DNA from: Actinoplanes lutulentus
Lineage (GTDB): Bacteria; Actinomycetota; Actinomycetes; Mycobacteriales; Micromonosporaceae
Reading direction: 5' to 3'
Assembly: GCF_003259845.1 (NCBI RefSeq)
Contig: NZ_QLMJ01000005.1
Coordinates: forward strand, 248,001 to 312,000
Length of the DNA: 64,000 nucleotides
Part shown: piece by piece, positions 16,948 through 25,138 of the stretch
How positions within the stretch are numbered: the stretch's first letter is position 1
Layout: every line of letters begins with the position of its first letter
Notes under the pieces: generated by a model
Database searches by the model: none
The model's input: only the letters and a program-made list of their open reading frames with translations
What the model was told of the DNA's origin: nothing
Translations under genes and position numbers: made by a program

Positions 16948-18188
16948 CGCAGGTCCAGGTGCTCACGCAGGGTCGAGCCGGAGTACGCGGTCCGGTAGAC
17001 GCCGCGTTCCTGAAGCGCCGGGACCAGCTTGTCGACCAGGTCGTCGATCGTGCCGGGCAGCTGCTGCGGCACGACGTTGAAGCCGTCCACCGCGCCGGCT
17101 TCCAGGTACCGCGTCCACTCGTCGGCGATCTGGCCGGGCGTGCCGATGAACGCGTTGTGCCGGGGCGTCACCCTGAGCACCAGCTCACGGATGGACAGGC
17201 CCCAGCTCCGCCACTCGGCGATGCGTTCCCGCTTGCCGGTGCGGTGCTCAATCGCGATGGTGCCGCGGGACGGATCAAGCTCGCCCTCGGCCGGCTCGAC
17301 GTCCGGCAGCGGGCCGTCCGGGTCGTACCCGGAAAGGTCCTTGCCCCAGTACTGCTCCAGGAACGCGATGGCCCGCGGCCCGTTGACCTGCTCCCGTTTG
17401 AGCCACTCGGCCTTCTCGGCGGCCTCGGCCGGGGTGTCGCCGATGATCACCTGCGCGCCCGGGAGGATGCGCAGCGAATCCGCCGAGCGTCCGTGCTTGG
17501 CGAGGCGTTCCCGCAGGTCAGCGGCGTACGCCACGGCCTTGTCGAAGTCGGTGTTGGCGGAGAAGACGACGTCGGCGTGTTTCGCGGCCAGCTCACGGCC
17601 GCCGGGGGAGTCGCCGGCCTGGAAGAGAACCGGCCGCCCGGTCACCGTCGGCGTGGCCGTCACGTCGATCAGGTCGGTGTGCCGGTCGACGGACTGGCCC
17701 GCCCACAGCTCACGGGCCGTCGCGACGAACGCCTCGGCCCGCTCGTACCGGCGCTCGTGCGGCAGCCAGCCGCCGTGCCGGAAGTTCTCGCCGGTCCACG
17801 CGTTGTCGGTGGTCACGATGTTCCAGCCGGCCCGGCCGCCGGACACCACGTCCAGCGAGGCGAGGCGGCGCGCCAGGTCGGCCGGGTAGTTGTAGGTGGT
17901 GTTCTGGGTGGCGACCAGCCCGATCTTCTCGGTCACCGCGGCCAGGGCCGCGAGCTGCGTGATCGCGTCAGGCCGTCCGGCGACGTCCAGCTCGTGGATT
18001 CGCCCGCGATTCTCCCGTACGCGCAAGCCCTCACCCAGGAAGAACGCGTCGAACAGCCCGCGTTCCAAGGTTTGCGCCGTGCGTACGAAAGTGTCGATGT
18101 GGGTGTGTGCCGCGAAGGCCGGATCGGTCCAGATGAGCTGGGGCCCGACGCCGGTGAAGAACACTCCCAGGTGCAGCTGGCGTGACAT
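16944..18188 (-). CDS. FMN-dependent monooxygenase, NtaA/SnaA family (second)
   Basis: A 414-residue luciferase-like monooxygenase, paralogous to its downstream neighbour. Segments include LGVFFTGVGPQLIWTDP, DAFFLGEGLRV, NTTYNYPADLARRLASLDVV, RAGWNIVTTDN and GRPVLFQAGDSPGGRELAAK. It contains an insertion with an Asp/Pro-rich stretch (YDPDGPLPDVEPAEGELDP) near residue 290. It starts 10 bases after the previous gene on the minus strand and is coupled to the next by GTGA. Two such paralogues in one operon often act on related substrates or on successive steps. Confidence 0.88.
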   Translation of the reverse strand: MSRQLHLGVFFTGVGPQLIWTDPAFAAHTHIDTFVRTAQTLERGLFDAFFLGEGLRVRENRGRIHELDVAGRPDAITQLAALAAVTEKIGLVATQNTTYNYPADLARRLASLDVVSGGRAGWNIVTTDNAWTGENFRHGGWLPHERRYERAEAFVATARELWAGQSVDRHTDLIDVTATPTVTGRPVLFQAGDSPGGRELAAKHADVVFSANTDFDKAVAYAADLRERLAKHGRSADSLRILPGAQVIIGDTPAEAAEKAEWLKREQVNGPRAIAFLEQYWGKDLSGYDPDGPLPDVEPAEGELDPSRGTIAIEHRTGKRERIAEWRSWGLSIRELVLRVTPRHNAFIGTPGQIADEWTRYLEAGAVDGFNVVPQQLPGTIDDLVDKLVPALQERGVYRTAYSGSTLREHLDLR

Positions 18189-18198
18189 GTTCGGGCTC

Positions 18199-19089
18199 CT
18201 AACCGGCGACGGCGAACTGGTTGGCGGGCCGGGGCAGCCCGAGGGTGTCCCGCAGGGTCGGCCCGGCAGGCGGGCGTGTTTTCAGCAGATCGGTGACCAG
18301 CGGAATGTCGGCCACGCGGATCCGGACACCGTCCACCACCCCATCCAGGTGGCGCAGCAGCGACGCGTCGGCGGACGGCAGATCGGCGAAGACCAGCGCG
18401 GCGCCGTCGGCCCTGGCCAGCGCGGTGCGTTCGGTCAGCTCGCCGAGGCCGGCGGCGGTGTCGGCGGTGTCGACCAGCGCGATGTCCAGTCGCGACGTGA
18501 CACCGAGGGTGTCCGCGCCGATCACCACGACCTGGCCCTGCGGTGGCCGGGGTGTGATCAGCGGCCCGCTCACGGTGAAGCGCGCACCGGTGAAGTTCAC
18601 GTGGTGCACCCGGTCCGGGTCGAGGAACCGGCTGGTGGCCCGGTCCCGGATCACCGCGTCGTCCTCCCACGAGTCCCAGAGCTGCCGGGCCACGTCGATC
18701 ACGTCGGCGATCTCCCGCCGCAGATCAGATCCGGTCAGCACGGGTTCGCCGACGGTCGCGGCCGCGGCGGCGGAGCTCTCCGCGCCGACCACCCAGGCGG
18801 CCCGGCCGAGCGAGGCGTGATCGAGTGAGGCCAGCTGCGTGGCCAGATGAAACGGCTCGGTCACGCTGGCGTGCAGGGTGGGCGCGAGGCCGATCCGGGT
18901 GGTGCGCCGGGACAGGTACGCGGCCCGGACACCAGCCTCGATCCGCACGCTGCCGTCAGCGGGTGGCAGCGGCGAGTCCGCGATCGTGACCAGCGCGAAT
19001 CCGGCGGCCTCGGCCGCTGTCACGTGTGCGGTCAGGGCGGCGACGTCGGCGCCGTCACCGTCGACCTCCAGGGCGAGGTGCAAGGACAT
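18199..19089 (-). CDS. Luciferase-like flavin-dependent oxidoreductase (short)
   Basis: A 296-residue LLM-class protein, the first gene of the operon. It shows the family strands LHLALEVDGDG, TRIGLAPTLHASVTEPFHLA and QLASLDHASLGRAAWVVGAE, and INFTG/RPPQGQVVVIGADTLG-type flavin contacts. It is about 110 residues shorter than the two downstream monooxygenases because the C-terminal part of the barrel is compressed. Whether it is an active oxygenase or a degenerate partner is uncertain. Upstream, about 100 bases separate it from the lipoprotein gene, so the operon promoter should lie at 19,090-19,186. Confidence 0.8.
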   Translation of the reverse strand: MSLHLALEVDGDGADVAALTAHVTAAEAAGFALVTIADSPLPPADGSVRIEAGVRAAYLSRRTTRIGLAPTLHASVTEPFHLATQLASLDHASLGRAAWVVGAESSAAAAATVGEPVLTGSDLRREIADVIDVARQLWDSWEDDAVIRDRATSRFLDPDRVHHVNFTGARFTVSGPLITPRPPQGQVVVIGADTLGVTSRLDIALVDTADTAAGLGELTERTALARADGAALVFADLPSADASLLRHLDGVVDGVRIRVADIPLVTDLLKTRPPAGPTLRDTLGLPRPANQFAVAG

Positions 19090-19186
19090 GGCGACTCCCC
19101 GTTCTCGTTATCCCGCAAATCCTATGGCCGAACTAGGGTTAACGGCGAGGTCGCGTTTTTCACGAGAGTGGCGGGAATAAAGACGC

Positions 19187-19840
19187 TCAGCTGATCCAGA
19201 TGACGAACCCGGTCACCTGGTGCAGAACGGCAGCCGCGCCGGCCCGGATGGCCCGCGCGCTGCGCTCGGCGGTGAACGACGCCGGGTCGTACGCGGAGGC
19301 CGCACCCAGTCCCTCGCCGCGGAACGACGCGCCGGTCCAGTCCACCGCCGTGACGTTGCCGGTCGGCTCGGCCAGCTCGGCGCCGACGACCAGGAACTGC
19401 TGGTCCAGGTGGTTCGGCGTGACCAGCGCGAGCGGGTCGACCAGGCCGTCGCCGGCGCTGACCACGAGATCCGGCTTCAGATCCATCGCCTCGACGATGC
19501 CGTCGACCGGGTTGGCGGCGTCCGCCGTGACGGTCCGCAACGACACCTCCTCCGCGTCGGCCCACTCCGTCACGGCGGTGACGAGAGCCGAGGTCGGGGC
19601 GTCAGAACCGGTGGTGAGCAGCACCACGCGGTAACCCTCGGGCGGATGCACGCCGTCCCACGAGCCGGGGCTGGGCGTGATCGTCGACTCGGGGGCGGGC
19701 AGCGAGGCGGTGTCGACGAAGCCGGCGCCGAGCGCGCCGATCGGGACCGGAACCGGCCGTGGATCGGACCAGTCGTCGGTGGACGAGCAGCCGGTGAGCA
19801 GGAGAGCGGCCACGAGAGACGCGGCTAAGGGGCGGAACAC
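19187..19840 (-). CDS. Secreted lipoprotein, possibly BMP/periplasmic-binding-like
   Basis: A 217-residue lipoprotein. The GTG at 19840 follows AAGGA at about 5 bases. The signal peptide FRPLAASLVAALLLTGC ends in a lipobox (LTGC), so the mature protein is anchored on the outer face of the membrane. The mature part contains YRVVLLTTGSDAPTSALVTAV, VDGIVEAMDLKPDLVVSAGDG and QQFLVVGAELAEP, reminiscent of type-1 periplasmic-binding or BMP-type domains, though shorter than usual. It diverges from the HupE-like gene across a 114-base region with PHO-box-like repeats. No transporter partner is adjacent. Confidence 0.7.
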   Translation of the reverse strand: MFRPLAASLVAALLLTGCSSTDDWSDPRPVPVPIGALGAGFVDTASLPAPESTITPSPGSWDGVHPPEGYRVVLLTTGSDAPTSALVTAVTEWADAEEVSLRTVTADAANPVDGIVEAMDLKPDLVVSAGDGLVDPLALVTPNHLDQQFLVVGAELAEPTGNVTAVDWTGASFRGEGLGAASAYDPASFTAERSARAIRAGAAAVLHQVTGFVIWIS

Positions 19841-19902
19841 GGGTCCTTTCCTACACGGGTGTGATCCACATCCGGAACGCCACGGCCAGGATGTCTCCAG
19901 CG

Positions 19903-19935
19903 GTTCGCCCAACATCTTGATCTTGTTAACCCGAG
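19903..19935. promoter_or_regulatory. PHO-box-like 11-bp direct repeats, lipoprotein/HupE promoter
   Basis: Three consecutive 11-base units GTTCGCCCAAC, ATCTTGATCTT and GTTAACCCGAG have the 11-bp periodicity and GTTNNCC core of actinobacterial PhoP boxes. A 14-base string ATCTTGATCTTGTT within it also occurs near 21,134 before the phosphatase gene. The site lies between the divergent lipoprotein and HupE-like genes. PhoP binding is inferred. Confidence 0.5.
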
Positions 19936-19954
19936 GGGTGCAGCGTGTCCCGCC

Positions 19955-21124
19955 GTGCGACACCTTCTCCTCCGTACCCTCGCCCTGGCCTTTGGTTGTG
20001 CTTTCGCCTCCGCGGCCATGGCAGGTCCCGCGCTCGCCCACGGGTTCTCCTCCACCGTCTACGCCGACGTCACGCCCGGGGAGTCCGGCCACGTCCGGAC
20101 CGCGCTCGAACTCGAATACGACCTCCTCGTCGTCTCCGCCGCCGATTACCGCGACGACGACCAGCTCTTCCAGGACGGCACCGCGGCCTTCGACGCCGGC
20201 GACGCCGCCGCTCAGGCCGCCGCGCTCAACGCGCACTCGGCCGCGGCTCTCGGATATGTCACCGACCGTTTCTCGGTCACCGCGGGCGGAGACGCTTGCG
20301 CGCCGTCGGCCTCCGGGCCGTTTACCTTGGGTACGCGCGAAGGAGTGCCGTACACGACGCTGGTGCTCGACTGGACGTGTGCGCAGCGCACCGGTGAGCA
20401 CGAGATCCGCAGTGGACTCTTCCCGGACGCCGAGACATACGTCCGCGACACCAAGACGATCGTCACGTACGAGATCGACGGCCGGGACGGCAGCGCCGCG
20501 CTCGACGCCGGGAACCCGGTCTTCTCCACCGCGCAGAGCTGGCAGCAGCGGTTCGGCGAGTTCTTCGTGCTCGGCGCCGAGCACCTGCTCTTCGGCATCG
20601 ACCACATTCTGTTCCTGCTGGCGCTGATCGCCGGCTCGCGACGACTGCGGGAGATCGTCCTCGCGGCGACCGCGTTCACTGTCGCGCACTCGGTGACGTT
20701 CGTACTCGCCGCTCTCGGGCTGGTCTCGGTGCCGGCCCGGGTGGTCGAGCCGATCATCGCGTTGTCGATCGCCGTGGTGGCCGGGTGGCATCTCGTCCAG
20801 GTGCGTCGAGGGGGTTCCGTGAGCCCGGGCGCCGGGTGGGGCCGGCTCGCCGTGGTGTTCCTCTTCGGGCTGGTGCACGGGCTCGGGTTCGCCGGGGCGC
20901 TCGGCATCGACGAGGCCTGGTCGTGGACGTTGCTGTGGTCGCTGCTGGTCTTCAACGTGGGCATCGAAAGTGTGCAGATCGGCCTGATCCTGCTGGTCTT
21001 CCCGGCGCTGACGCTGCTGCGCCGGCGCGCGCCGCGGGCCGGCAACTGGGTGACCGGGCTGCTCTGCGCGGGCGTCGCTGTGATGGGGCTCATTTGGTTC
21101 GTCGAGCGGATCTTCGCGTCCTGA
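19955..21124 (+). CDS. HupE/UreJ-family membrane protein
   Basis: A 389-residue exported membrane protein. An N-terminal signal (LALAFGCAFASAAMAGPALAHG) precedes a secreted domain of about 170 residues. The C-terminal part has about six helices and the HupE/UreJ hallmarks GAEHLLFGIDHILFLLALI and FLFGLVHGLGFAGALGI, whose His and Asp residues are thought to bind metal. Small HupE/UreJ proteins are associated with nickel or cobalt supply. The long form with a secreted domain is common in bacteria and not well characterised. The GTG start at 19955 has no strong ribosome site. The PHO-box-like element upstream suggests a link to phosphate starvation. Confidence 0.82.
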   Translation: MRHLLLRTLALAFGCAFASAAMAGPALAHGFSSTVYADVTPGESGHVRTALELEYDLLVVSAADYRDDDQLFQDGTAAFDAGDAAAQAAALNAHSAAALGYVTDRFSVTAGGDACAPSASGPFTLGTREGVPYTTLVLDWTCAQRTGEHEIRSGLFPDAETYVRDTKTIVTYEIDGRDGSAALDAGNPVFSTAQSWQQRFGEFFVLGAEHLLFGIDHILFLLALIAGSRRLREIVLAATAFTVAHSVTFVLAALGLVSVPARVVEPIIALSIAVVAGWHLVQVRRGGSVSPGAGWGRLAVVFLFGLVHGLGFAGALGIDEAWSWTLLWSLLVFNVGIESVQIGLILLVFPALTLLRRRAPRAGNWVTGLLCAGVAVMGLIWFVERIFAS

Positions 21125-21133
21125 GCACCGTTG

Positions 21134-21166
21134 ATCTTGATCTTGTTCACCTGCGGTTCAGGACAC
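21134..21166 (+). promoter_or_regulatory. PHO box upstream of the acid phosphatase
   Basis: Units ATCTTGATCTT (21134-21144), GTTCACCTGCG (21145-21155) and GTTCAGGACAC (21156-21166) are contiguous and 11 bases long. GTTCACC is the core of the Streptomyces PHO box bound by PhoP. The site lies about 90 bases before the start of a secreted phosphatase gene, the type of gene expected in a Pho regulon. Confidence 0.68.
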
Positions 21167-21257
21167 GGGACGACCTTGATCCCCGCTTCTCTTCTTTCCC
21201 AATGGGAAGCGTTTTCTCTCATCAGCGGTATCGCTTGATCCAAAGGAACGGACACCG

Positions 21258-23204
21258 GTGAGAACCCATCTGTCCCGCCGCCGTCGTGTCGCCGCAAGCG
21301 CCACGGCCGCGGTCCTCGGCGTAGCGGTCGCCCTCGGCAGCGGAGTGGCCACCCCGGCCCTCGCCGCCGACACCGCCACCCTGAGCAGCGTCATCCTCGG
21401 CGTCGGCGCCAACGAGACCCAGCGCATCGTGAGCTGGTACTCGTCGGCTGACAACGCCCAAGCCATCCAGCTGGCGCCCACCGCCGACCTGGTGAACGGC
21501 GAGTTCCCGGCGACCGCGGCGACGTTCGCCGCCGTCGGTGCCGCGAACATCGCCACGAGCGGCGGCTACAACCGGCACGCCACGATCACCGGGCTCAAGG
21601 AGAACACCGCGTACTCGTACCGGGTGGGCTCCGAGGGCAACTGGTCGTCGGCGTACGCCTTCAAGACGCAGGACTTCGAAGGCGACTACGACTTCCTGTT
21701 CTACGGTGACCCGCAGATCGGCGCGTCCGGCAACGTCGCCAAGGACCAGGCCGGCTGGACTGACACCCTCGACGTGTCGCTGGCCGCCAACCCGAACGCC
21801 GAACTGCTCGTCTCCGGCGGTGACCAGGTCGAGACGGCAAACACCGAGTCGCAGTGGAACGCCTTCCTGGCCTCCGACAAGCTGCGCCAGTACCCGTGGG
21901 TGGCCACCATCGGCAACCACGACGTCGGCGGTAAGGCGTACGAGCAGCACCTGTTCACCCCGAACACGGACCGCTCGGCCGCGTACTACTCCAACGGCCA
22001 GCCGGCGTCGAACACGTCCGGTGGCGACTACTGGTACATCTACAAGGACACGCTGTTCATCGACCTGAACAGCAACAGCTACGCCACCTCACAGGGCGGC
22101 GGCGGCGACGCGGCGCACGTCGCGTACGTCACCGACGTGGTCAAGCAGCACGGCGGCGACGCCAAGTGGACGGTGCTGGTCTACCACCACTCGATCTACT
22201 CGGCCGCCTCGCACGCCAAGGACTCGGACGCCAAGGTTCGCCGGACCGACTTCCCGAAGACGTTCTCCGACCTCGGTGTCGACCTGGTGCTGCAGGGCCA
22301 CGACCACGTCTACGCCCGCAGCTACCTGATCAAGAACGGCGAGAAGGCGAACGCGGCCGAGCAGCCCGCTGCCGAGGACGTCTTCGCCGGTCCCGGCGGC
22401 GTGCTGTACGTGACCGCGAACTCGGCCTCGGGCTCGAAGTACTACGACATCACGAAGCCGGACGCCAGCGGCACCAACGGGCCCGACCCGCTGAAGCCGA
22501 GCGACTACTGGTACAGCTCGGTCCAGAACCAGGAGCACGTCCGCTCCTACGTGAAGGTCGGCGTCCGCAGCGACAAGCTCGTCGTGGAGAACATCCGCAG
22601 CGGCTCCTGCGCCGCGCCGAACGCGTCGGTCGAGCTCGGTTCGTCCTGCACGAACACCACCGAGGCCCAGCCGGTCGGTTCGGTCGTCGACAAGGTGACG
22701 GTTCACCCGTACCACGGCGACAGCCAGGACATCCAGGTCAACGTCCCGAACGCGAAGCCGGGCGAGTTCGGCTGGACGATCGACGGATACAACGGCCTGG
22801 TCGACCTCGGCACCGCGGTCGAGCAGCCGGGTGACTACTTCACCGCGGCCGGCAAGATCAACCCGATCAAGGTGTCGGACTCGCGGCGCTCCCTCTCGCC
22901 GTGGTCGCTCTCGGCCAGCGTGGGCGACTTCAAGGACGCCGACAAGACGTTCTCCGGCTCGTACCTGGGCTGGGCGCCGTTCGTCGCCGACGCCGGTGCG
23001 GGTGCCTCGGCCGGCGCTGCCGTCGAGTCCGGGTTCGGCACCGACGGCAAGGGCCTGTCGGTCTCCCGTGGCCTCGGTTCCGCCGCGCAGGGCCACGCCC
23101 GTGGCTCCGCCCGTCTCGGCGCCGACCTGGATCTGAAGATCCCGGCCGACGTCGCCAAGGGCAATTACCGTACGACCCTCACGATCACTGCTCTGAGCAG
23201 CTGA
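21258..23204 (+). CDS. Secreted purple acid phosphatase with WxL-like C-terminal domain
   Basis: A 648-residue exported metallophosphatase. The signal peptide ends near ATPALAAD (residue 37). A fibronectin-like N-terminal domain (about 40-135) is followed by the dimetal phosphoesterase core with GDPQIG, GGDQVE, GNHDVG, VYHHSIY and GHDHVYARS, all five metal-binding motifs being intact. From about residue 455 the tail (VNVPNAKPGEFGWTIDG...LGWAPFV...LGADLDL) resembles WxL-type surface domains that bind peptidoglycan. The GTG start at 21258 follows AAAGGAACGG. The product should release phosphate from organic phosphates at the cell surface. The PHO box upstream and the DUF916 gene downstream support a phosphate-starvation, wall-associated role. 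Confidence 0.88.
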   Translation: MRTHLSRRRRVAASATAAVLGVAVALGSGVATPALAADTATLSSVILGVGANETQRIVSWYSSADNAQAIQLAPTADLVNGEFPATAATFAAVGAANIATSGGYNRHATITGLKENTAYSYRVGSEGNWSSAYAFKTQDFEGDYDFLFYGDPQIGASGNVAKDQAGWTDTLDVSLAANPNAELLVSGGDQVETANTESQWNAFLASDKLRQYPWVATIGNHDVGGKAYEQHLFTPNTDRSAAYYSNGQPASNTSGGDYWYIYKDTLFIDLNSNSYATSQGGGGDAAHVAYVTDVVKQHGGDAKWTVLVYHHSIYSAASHAKDSDAKVRRTDFPKTFSDLGVDLVLQGHDHVYARSYLIKNGEKANAAEQPAAEDVFAGPGGVLYVTANSASGSKYYDITKPDASGTNGPDPLKPSDYWYSSVQNQEHVRSYVKVGVRSDKLVVENIRSGSCAAPNASVELGSSCTNTTEAQPVGSVVDKVTVHPYHGDSQDIQVNVPNAKPGEFGWTIDGYNGLVDLGTAVEQPGDYFTAAGKINPIKVSDSRRSLSPWSLSASVGDFKDADKTFSGSYLGWAPFVADAGAGASAGAAVESGFGTDGKGLSVSRGLGSAAQGHARGSARLGADLDLKIPADVAKGNYRTTLTITALSS

Positions 23205-23265
23205 TTCGGTTGGCGGGGCGGTCGTCTCCGGGCGGCCGCCCCACCGCTGTCCACTAAGGATTTTG

Positions 23266-24300
23266 ATGCGCATCGCTTTGGTTCTGGCGGCCGTTGTCGC
23301 GGCCCTGTCGCTGGGCACGCCCGCTCTCGCCGCCGACGGTGACGTGACCTGGACGGTACGGACCGCGTCGAACAGTTACGGCGCCGACCGGTCCAGTTAC
23401 ACCTACGCGGTCAACGCCGGCGCCAAGGCCTCGGACGCCCTGGTGGTGGCGAACCACGGCACCGCGCCGATCACGCTCGCCGTCTACAGCGCCGATGGGT
23501 ACACCACCGGCGAAGGCCAGCTCGACCTGCTCACCGCCGACAAGAAGTCGGTGGCGATCGGCGCGTGGGTGCACGCCTCCGCCGCGAAGGTGACGGTCCC
23601 GGCCGGCGCTTCGGCCGAGGTCCCGTTCACCGTGGACGTTCCGGCGAACGCGACACCCGGCGATTACGTGGGCGGCATCCTGACGTCGCTGACCCAGGCC
23701 TCCCAGGAGACCATCAACGTCGAGCGCCGCCTCGGCATCAAGATCAAGCTGCGGGTGGGCGGTGATCTCGTACCCGGTCTGGCAGTTGAAGATCTCAAGG
23801 TGCAGTTTGACGGCTCGCCCGAGGGCTCTGTGGCCGGCGCCTTCGGCAAGGGCGACGCCACGGTGAGCTACACGATCCGCAACACCGGCAACGCGGTCGA
23901 GTCGGCCCGCCAGCACGTGTCGATCGCCGGCCCGTTCGGCTGGCTGCGCACCGACGCCGGCACGATCGACTCCCCGCCGGAGCTGCTGCCCGGCGAATCC
24001 TGGACGGTGACCGTACCCGTCCACGACGTCTCCCCGGCAGTCCTGCTCTCCGCCACCGCAACCCTGACCCCACTGCTCACCGACGCGTCCGGCTCGACGA
24101 CATCCCTGGACCCGGTGACCGCGACAGCCCGGGTGTGGGCATTCCCGTGGCCGCTGACCGTGCTGCTGGCCGTGGTGATCGCACTCGTGACCGCCGGCGT
24201 GATCCTGACCCGTCGCCGTCGTGCCACGCGCAGGAAGCGCGAGGACGAGCGAGTACGCGAGGCGGTAGCCGAGGCGCTACGCGAAAAGGCAACCACCTGA
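23266..24300 (+). CDS. DUF916 (WxL-interacting) membrane-anchored protein
   Basis: A 344-residue protein starting at ATG 23266, five bases after AAGGA; an in-frame TTG just before is less likely. A signal peptide (ALVLAAVVAALSLGTPALAAD) leads to a secreted region with DUF916 features: ALVVANHGTAPITLAVYSADGY-type strands, VTVPAGASAEVPFTVDVP, NATPGDYVGGIL, and a second immunoglobulin-like half with VSYTIRNTGNAVES. A transmembrane helix (WPLTVLLAVVIALVTAGVIL) and a basic cytoplasmic tail follow. DUF916 proteins pair with WxL proteins on Gram-positive surfaces, and the gene lies 61 bases after a WxL-like phosphatase, so it probably helps display that enzyme. Confidence 0.85.
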   Translation: MRIALVLAAVVAALSLGTPALAADGDVTWTVRTASNSYGADRSSYTYAVNAGAKASDALVVANHGTAPITLAVYSADGYTTGEGQLDLLTADKKSVAIGAWVHASAAKVTVPAGASAEVPFTVDVPANATPGDYVGGILTSLTQASQETINVERRLGIKIKLRVGGDLVPGLAVEDLKVQFDGSPEGSVAGAFGKGDATVSYTIRNTGNAVESARQHVSIAGPFGWLRTDAGTIDSPPELLPGESWTVTVPVHDVSPAVLLSATATLTPLLTDASGSTTSLDPVTATARVWAFPWPLTVLLAVVIALVTAGVILTRRRRATRRKREDERVREAVAEALREKATT

Positions 24301-24320
24301 CAAGAAGCCAACCACCCGCG

Positions 24321-24460
24321 CGAGGAGGCGGGCGCTTGCGCGAGAGGGCGGGCGCTTGCGCGAGCGGGTAGGCGCCTGCGTGAGAAGGCGGGCGCTTGCG
24401 CGAGAAGGCGGGCGCTTGCGCGAGAAGGCGGGCGCTTGCGCGAGAGGGCGGGCGTCTGAA
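24321..24460. repeat. Seven-copy 20-bp tandem repeat
   Basis: Seven exact-length 20-base units fit the consensus CGAGARGGCGGGCGCTTGCG; the third unit is the most diverged and the last one changes at its end. The array begins 21 bases after the DUF916 stop. Twenty is not a multiple of three, so it is unlikely to be coding. Each unit contains GCGCTTGCGC, a near palindrome. There are no unique spacers, so it is not a CRISPR array. Confidence 0.92.
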
Positions 24461-24735
24461 GAGTCGACGGCCGATCGGGCCGACCGGTATGTCCCGCCAT
24501 CAAGCGATCGTGTTGTCCGCAGGCCGAGTCGCAATTCCCGGCCGAAGTGGCGACCCGGTGTCTAGTTTGTCCGGATGCGCCGAGTGATTGGCGGCGATCT
24601 TGTGCGGTTCGGCCGTCCGATCGACCACAAACTCACGACTTCCGGGAGCCCGCCGCCGCGGCGTGTCGATTTCGGGTGGTATGCGAACTCCCGGTGACTC
24701 ACTGCCACCACAAAGGTGGAGTGCGCTGGCTTTGT

Positions 24736-24771
24736 GGAGACCTGTGGGGGCCAGAGCACCCACAGGTCTCC
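24736..24771. terminator. Perfect 13-bp inverted repeat, possible bidirectional terminator
   Basis: GGAGACCTGTGGG (24736-24748) and CCCACAGGTCTCC (24759-24771) are perfect complements with a 10-base loop. It stands between convergent genes, which fits a shared terminator, but there is no T tract on either side, so a structural or protein-binding role is equally possible. Confidence 0.5.
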
Positions 24772-24841
24772 AAGATCGAGCAGAGTTCAAGGCGCGCCCG
24801 GCCAAATCCCTCACCCTCAGTGAGGACCGTCCGGAGACGTT

Positions 24842-24955
24842 GTGCGCCCCGGCATCAAAGGCGGCCCGCCGCTGGGCCCAAACGTGGTGCGCCCCGGCCC
24901 CAAACGCGGCCGCCTGCGGGGCCCAAACGCTGTGCGCTGCGGCTCCTACGCGGCG
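24842..24955. repeat. 45-bp imperfect tandem repeat (about 2.5 copies)
   Basis: GTGCGCCCCGGC occurs at 24842 and 24887, and as GTGCGCTGCGGC at 24932, each 45 bases apart. GGGCCCAAACG recurs at 24874 and 24919 with the same period. The period is a multiple of three, and the plus frame would give Gly/Pro/Arg-rich 15-residue units, but no ribosome site or credible full-length gene accompanies it. Confidence 0.75.
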
Positions 24956-25138
24956 CGCCGCCGGCGAACTGCCGACGGCGCGCTTACTGCATTGGTCCAC
25001 GTATTGACGCGATCCACATGTTGCCCAGAACGTGTTGACTTGACTTGCATCAAGTCGAGTCGGGACGAAGCGGAGTCGAGCTCAGTCAAGTCGAGTCGAG
25101 GCAGGGCGAATCGAGACGGGTAGACGCGGCTCTTTTGT

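Larger units (their letters stand above)
24461..25138. other. Non-coding convergent region rich in repeats
   Basis: No convincing gene is seen: frames here are short, lack ribosome sites and have atypical composition. It lies between convergent genes (DUF916 plus, amylase minus). It holds a strong hairpin (24736-24771), a 45-bp repeat (24842-24955), a copy of GTGTCGATTTCGGGTG near 24,663 that recurs near 54,580, and a duplicated TCAAGTCGAGTCG near 25,049-25,108. A transcript from this region cannot be excluded. Confidence 0.6.

Noticed and set aside
24321..24460. CRISPR array
   Set aside because: The 20-base units follow each other directly with no unique spacers, and no cas genes are present.
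24500..25000. A 166-codon minus-strand frame rich in Ala/His/Arg
   Set aside because: It covers the hairpin and 45-bp repeats, has no family resemblance, and its composition is explained by the repeats.
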